Shown: piece after piece, positions 63,082 to 64,000 of the stretch
Layout: each line of letters starts with the position of its first letter
Position numbering within the stretch: the stretch's first letter is position 1
Source of the DNA: Acetohalobium arabaticum DSM 5501
GTDB taxonomy: Bacteria > Bacillota > Halanaerobiia > Halobacteroidales > Acetohalobiaceae
Direction of reading: 5' to 3'
NCBI RefSeq assembly: GCF_000144695.1
Contig: NC_014378.1
Span: forward strand, 1,884,043 to 1,948,042
Length of the DNA stretch: 64,000 nt
The notes under the pieces: model-generated
What the model was told of the DNA's origin: nothing
What the model saw: the letters and a program-made list of their open reading frames with translations, nothing else
Database searches by the model: none
Position numbers and translations under genes: made by a program

Positions 63082-64000
63082 TCAGTTTCACCCCATTCTG
63101 TAACTTCAACCTCGGTACCGGACTGCAGATTAGCAGGGCCGCGAACAACAGCCTTCTCACCCGGTTTGAGTCCTTCAGTAACTACAATTCGATTATTATT
63201 AGCTGGACCTGTCTCGACATCTCTATTTTCTACAGTTCCATTCTTCACAACTAAAATCTGCTGACTGCTATTCTGCTCTTTGACTGCCGCTTTAGGTACT
63301 ACCAAAACATTTTCTAATTCATCAACTAAGATTCTGCCCGCTGCAAACATTCCCGGCTTAAGCAGTAGTTCTTCATTAGCCAGCTGAACTGTTACTTTAA
63401 GACCGCGATTTGACGGATTTACTGTAGGAGCTACTTTATTGACTTCACCTGTAAAAGTCCGTTCAGGATAACTATCTACTTCAACAGTTACACTTTGGCC
63501 CACTTCAACCTTAGTTAAGTCAGTAGTAGATATACTCCCTTCAAATTCTAATGGTCTCAACTGAACTATTTTAGCTACAGGATTACCGGTTGTGGCCATC
63601 TCCCCTAATTCTACTCTTTTCTGAGCAATAACTCCCTTAATGGGACTTTCGATTGTTGTTTTATTCAATTGAGTCTCGGCTGAATTCAAGGATGCTTTAG
63701 CCTGCTTCAGCTGAGCTCGAGCTACTTCATACTTGCTTTTAGTAGAATCATATTCACTTTTAGAAATTACATTCTTTTCATACAGACTTTTAATCCTTTT
63801 AAACTTTTTACGAGCATTATCTAAACGAGACTTAGCTACTTCTAAATTTCCTTCTACCTTTTCAACTTCTGCCTGTTCCATAGCCTGATCCAGTTTTAAT
63901 AATAACTGTCCCTTATTTACCTGGTCATTCTCTTCAAACTTTATCTCTCTAACAACTCCCGAAATCTCCGGTACAAGATTTACTTCTCGATAAGCTGCTA
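63078..64000 (-). CDS. RND periplasmic adaptor (membrane fusion protein), 5' end cut by window
   Basis: About 307 codons are visible, and the N-terminus lies beyond 64000. The visible part begins in the first lipoyl half (VPEISGVVREIKFEENDQVNKGQLLLKLDQA). A coiled-coil hairpin follows (VEGNLEVAKSRLDNARKKFKRI to ARAQLKQAKASLNSAETQL). Next come the second lipoyl half (TIESPIKGVIAQKRVELGEM), a beta-barrel, and the closing domain ending VTEWGETE. The frame is open to the window edge, so no start can be set. It links the RND pump to the outer envelope. It is the first of the two coupled genes. Confidence 0.92.
   Translation of the reverse strand, partial: AAYREVNLVPEISGVVREIKFEENDQVNKGQLLLKLDQAMEQAEVEKVEGNLEVAKSRLDNARKKFKRIKSLYEKNVISKSEYDSTKSKYEVARAQLKQAKASLNSAETQLNKTTIESPIKGVIAQKRVELGEMATTGNPVAKIVQLRPLEFEGSISTTDLTKVEVGQSVTVEVDSYPERTFTGEVNKVAPTVNPSNRGLKVTVQLANEELLLKPGMFAAGRILVDELENVLVVPKAAVKEQNSSQQILVVKNGTVENRDVETGPANNNRIVVTEGLKPGEKAVVRGPANLQSGTEVEVTEWGETE

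Noticed and set aside
63078-63881. Start codon at 63881 for the adaptor gene
   Set aside because: The frame continues upstream with clear lipoyl-domain sequence to the window edge, so the internal ATG is not the start.
1-64000. CRISPR array, tRNA or rRNA genes
   Set aside because: No regularly spaced repeats, tRNA-like cloverleaf with a T-arm GTTCRANNC box, or rRNA segments were seen on reading the intergenic regions.

Overview
The window is low-GC, and most genes start with a strong GGAGG-type ribosome binding site. The gene content points to an anaerobic, endospore-lineage Firmicute. It has a ferredoxin/Etf-coupled lactate dehydrogenase, a split five-gene glutamate synthase, GerMN and LysM cell-wall proteins, a DRTGG/PHP/histidine-kinase-like ATPase module, an RND pump in a low-GC background, and IS200/IS605 relics. 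This combination fits the Halanaerobiales (Halobacteroidaceae, Acetohalobium-like). That placement is inference from gene content, since no rRNA is present.

Region 1 (1-8957) is a lactate-oxidation locus on the minus strand. It runs etfB - etfA (with a ferredoxin domain) - FAD lactate dehydrogenase - GntR/FadR regulator - lactate permease - glcD - glcF (cut by the window edge). Three copies of a TGGT-type palindrome lie in its intergenic regions and are probably the operators of the encoded regulator. Region 2 (9015-19586) carries a GerMN/amidase pair, a 55-residue zinc-ribbon gene, a five-gene DRTGG/PHP/ATPase signalling operon without its usual hydrogenase, an M23 peptidase, pgi, and three small Lsm-like paralogues.

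Region 3 (19587-24606) has a structured leader ahead of a hydantoinase-type gene overlapped by a histone-deacetylase-fold gene. A broken tnpB and the first of three structured repeats follow. Region 4 (24619-36781) is nitrogen assimilation: fxsA, split GOGAT, glnB, amtB, glnA, nadE with a small Cys-containing protein, and an asparagine synthetase. Two near-consensus promoters here carry the same array of three contiguous 11-bp direct repeats.

Region 5 (36968-46078) contains a D-2-hydroxyacid dehydrogenase, a YtcJ-type amidohydrolase, and an ato-like short-chain acyl-CoA operon (CoA transferase alpha/beta, thiolase, AtoE permease). That operon has a sigma-54 promoter and a CBS-PAS-AAA-HTH activator gene follows it. 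Region 6 (46137-51031) is repeat-rich. It holds a promoter-driven, highly folded RNA ending in an IS605-type right end with no tnpB, repeat copies 2 and 3, a UppS-like protein, a MATE pump, a half-size permease and a LysM protein. Region 7 (51060-64000) has a chemoreceptor, a GAF-PAS-HD-GYP protein, a large MalT/BTAD-type activator behind a relic DUF503 gene, a second MATE pump, and an RND pump with its adaptor (cut by the window edge).

The most unusual signals are three. The first is a three-copy 0.4-0.5 kb repeat whose stems show compensatory base changes. The second is the stand-alone tnpB-less omega-RNA-like locus with its own promoter. The third is the pair of 11-bp-repeat promoters in the nitrogen cluster.
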